A DNA stretch of 6,968 bases from Clostridia bacterium (lineage in GTDB: Bacteria > Bacillota > Clostridia > Oscillospirales > QAMX01): contig JAKSPX010000077.1 in the NCBI GenBank assembly GCA_024404415.1, positions 1 to 6,968 of the forward strand, read 5' to 3'. Under the pieces are notes generated by a model, which was not told where the DNA came from, searched no databases, and saw nothing but the letters and a program-made list of their open reading frames with translations. The translations under genes were made by a program, and so were the position numbers. Shown piece after piece: positions 5,774 to 6,968 of this stretch (positions are counted from its first letter, which is position 1; each line of letters opens with the position of its first letter).

Positions 5774-6968
5774 ATGGAACGCAAAGTATGCTTTATCACG
5801 GGTTCCGGTTCGGGCAATGGCCGCGCTATGGCGGCGAGAATGGCTGAACTCGGCTATGACGTCATTCTGCATCATTCCGGCCGCGATCCGGAATCGGCTG
5901 AAGAAGCGCGCAAGGCTGTCGAGAAATACGGCGCAAGGTGTGAGATCCTGGTCGAGAATCTTTATGAGGACGGCGCCGCTGAAAGACTCTTCAAGAAATT
6001 CCGCGCGGTGAGCGACCGTCTGGACGTCTTCATCAACAACGCGGGAAAGACCGTCGGCGGCGAGATCATGGACATGACCGAAGAGAAATTCGACTACGTG
6101 TCGCACGTCAACTGGAAGGCCGCCTATTTCTGCGTGAAAGAAGCCGGTCTTTTCATGCGTGAAAAGAGCATCAAGGGCAACATCATCATTATCAGCTCCA
6201 ATCACCATCTGGTGAATTTCGGCAGAGCCTCGGCTTATGCCACAATGAAAGAGGCTCTTGTCCGCTATACCAAGTATGCGGCTCTGGAATTTGCGACCTA
6301 CGGGATCCGCGTCAACTGCATTGCTCCGGGCGATATCGACCACGAATACAGAGAATTGACGTATAAGGACAGCGCCGCGGCACGCACGCCGCTTGGCCGC
6401 GTGGTGCCCTCCTCTGAGCTTGCCGACATTGCGGAATTCCTTGCGTCTCCCACATCGGCTTCCATCACGGGAAATACGCTGGACGTGGACGCGGGCTTCA
6501 GACTGCAGAATTATGACCACGACCGCTATAAGTTCGGCGGAAAATACTACGCCAGAGAAGCGGGCATCGAGATCAAAAGCCTGGAAGACTACAATAAGGC
6601 GGTGGAGATCGTCACCGCCCGCAATAACGAGAAAGGTTCGGAAAATCCAATGGAACGTAAAGTTTGCTTCATCACGGGTTCCGGCTCCGGCAACGGCCGC
6701 GGCATGGCCCTCCGCATGGCGGAGCTCGGCTACGACATCGCCGTGCACCATTCGGGCAGAGATCCCGAAATGGCGGAGGAGACCAAGACGGAAATCGAAG
6801 CCAAGGGCGTGAGATGCGAGGTCTTCGCCGAAAACCTCTACGAAGACGGCTCTGCCAAGCGCCTCTTTGACCAGTTCCGTGAAAAATTCGACCGTCTGGA
6901 CGTCTTCATCAACAACTCCGGCCGCACCGTCGGCGGCGAGATCATGGACATGACCGAAGAGAAATTCG
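5774..6968 (+). CDS. Tandem short-chain dehydrogenase/reductase (SDR-SDR) in one frame, 3' partial
   Basis: Read codon by codon, the frame starting at ATG 5774 has no stop up to the window edge (398 codons). TAA directly precedes the ATG, and GAAAGGG nine bases upstream supports the start. Residues 1-242 form a complete classical SDR: TGSGSGNG (9-16, dinucleotide loop), NNAG (88-91), Asn113, Ser142, Tyr155 and Lys159 (SAYATMK), PG (185-186) and ITGNTLDVDAG (231-241). A tail of about 50 residues with YKFGGKYYAREAG and a charged stretch follows. At residue 293 the sequence restarts with MERKVCFITGSGSGNGR, the beginning of a second SDR that reaches NNSG and MDMTEEKF at the edge. By hand, 80 of 106 aligned residues are identical between domains. 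SDRs are NAD(P)-dependent oxidoreductases; substrate is not evident, though nearby rhaA makes a sugar or polyol possible. If two separate genes were intended, the second would start at 6650 with only a poorly spaced AAAGG. Confidence 0.88.
   Translation, partial: MERKVCFITGSGSGNGRAMAARMAELGYDVILHHSGRDPESAEEARKAVEKYGARCEILVENLYEDGAAERLFKKFRAVSDRLDVFINNAGKTVGGEIMDMTEEKFDYVSHVNWKAAYFCVKEAGLFMREKSIKGNIIIISSNHHLVNFGRASAYATMKEALVRYTKYAALEFATYGIRVNCIAPGDIDHEYRELTYKDSAAARTPLGRVVPSSELADIAEFLASPTSASITGNTLDVDAGFRLQNYDHDRYKFGGKYYAREAGIEIKSLEDYNKAVEIVTARNNEKGSENPMERKVCFITGSGSGNGRGMALRMAELGYDIAVHHSGRDPEMAEETKTEIEAKGVRCEVFAENLYEDGSAKRLFDQFREKFDRLDVFINNSGRTVGGEIMDMTEEKF
6650..6968 (+). repeat. Second copy of a tandem direct repeat (duplicated SDR segment)
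   Basis: This segment is a diverged direct repeat of 5774-6092, offset by 876 bases (292 codons), so the copies stay in the same frame. Similarity is uneven: the first 51 bases encode identical residues but differ at six synonymous sites, the middle is more diverged, 6889-6916 is identical to 6013-6040, and the last 43 bases (6926-6968) are identical to 6050-6092. The repeat continues beyond the window. Confidence 0.85.

Noticed and set aside
5665..5847. Small plus-strand frame upstream of the SDR gene
   Set aside because: It overlaps the SDR promoter and the SDR N-terminus in another frame, with no family resemblance. A leader peptide cannot be excluded but nothing supports it.
5744..6751. 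Long minus-strand open frame opposite the SDR gene
   Set aside because: The plus strand carries a full set of SDR motifs twice. The minus frame shows an internal repeat only because it is antisense to the duplication.

Overview
The window looks like chromosomal DNA from a GC-rich, anaerobic Firmicute, most plausibly a gut-type clostridium of the Ruminococcaceae/Oscillospiraceae kind. This is inferred from the strong GGAGG-type ribosome binding sites, sigma-A-like promoters, an Fe-S aldo/keto reductase typical of anaerobes, and a palindromic intergenic repeat of a style I recall from such genomes. No search was run, so the taxonomy is only a suggestion. I see no phage genes, transposase, CRISPR array, tRNA or rRNA.

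Layout. Positions 1-1121 (+) hold the 3' part of an aldo/keto reductase with two C-terminal cysteine clusters. It converges on a leftward group and is separated from it by a bidirectional terminator at about 1142-1189. The leftward (-) group, read in its own direction, is esterase (4182-3403), paralogous esterase (3403-2591), an intergenic palindromic repeat (2446-2567), an unrecognised repeat-rich (possibly beta-propeller) protein (2415-1366), and a small DUF3006-like protein (1369-1187) whose start overlaps the preceding stop. A compact divergent promoter region (about 4183-4336) separates this group from rightward rhaA, L-rhamnose isomerase (4337 onward). rhaA is followed by a good intrinsic terminator (5617-5649), a near-consensus promoter (5698-5726), and a short-chain dehydrogenase gene (5774 onward) that is still open at the window end.

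Two things stand out. First, rhaA contains an in-frame TAG at 5492-5494, and the same frame then continues for 34 codons of recognisable RhaA C-terminus to TGA at 5597-5599. Second, the SDR reading frame runs without a stop from 5774 to 6968 and contains one complete SDR domain followed, in frame, by the start of a second, about 75% identical SDR domain. It is either a tandem SDR-SDR fusion protein or a duplication caught with its separating stop lost.

How the genes may work together (inference): rhaA points to L-rhamnose use. The two esterases have no visible signal peptide and could remove acyl groups from imported rhamnose-containing oligosaccharides. The aldo/keto reductase and SDR could act on sugars or sugar-derived carbonyls. 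No transporter, kinase, aldolase or regulator of the rhamnose pathway is in the window, so this remains a context argument.
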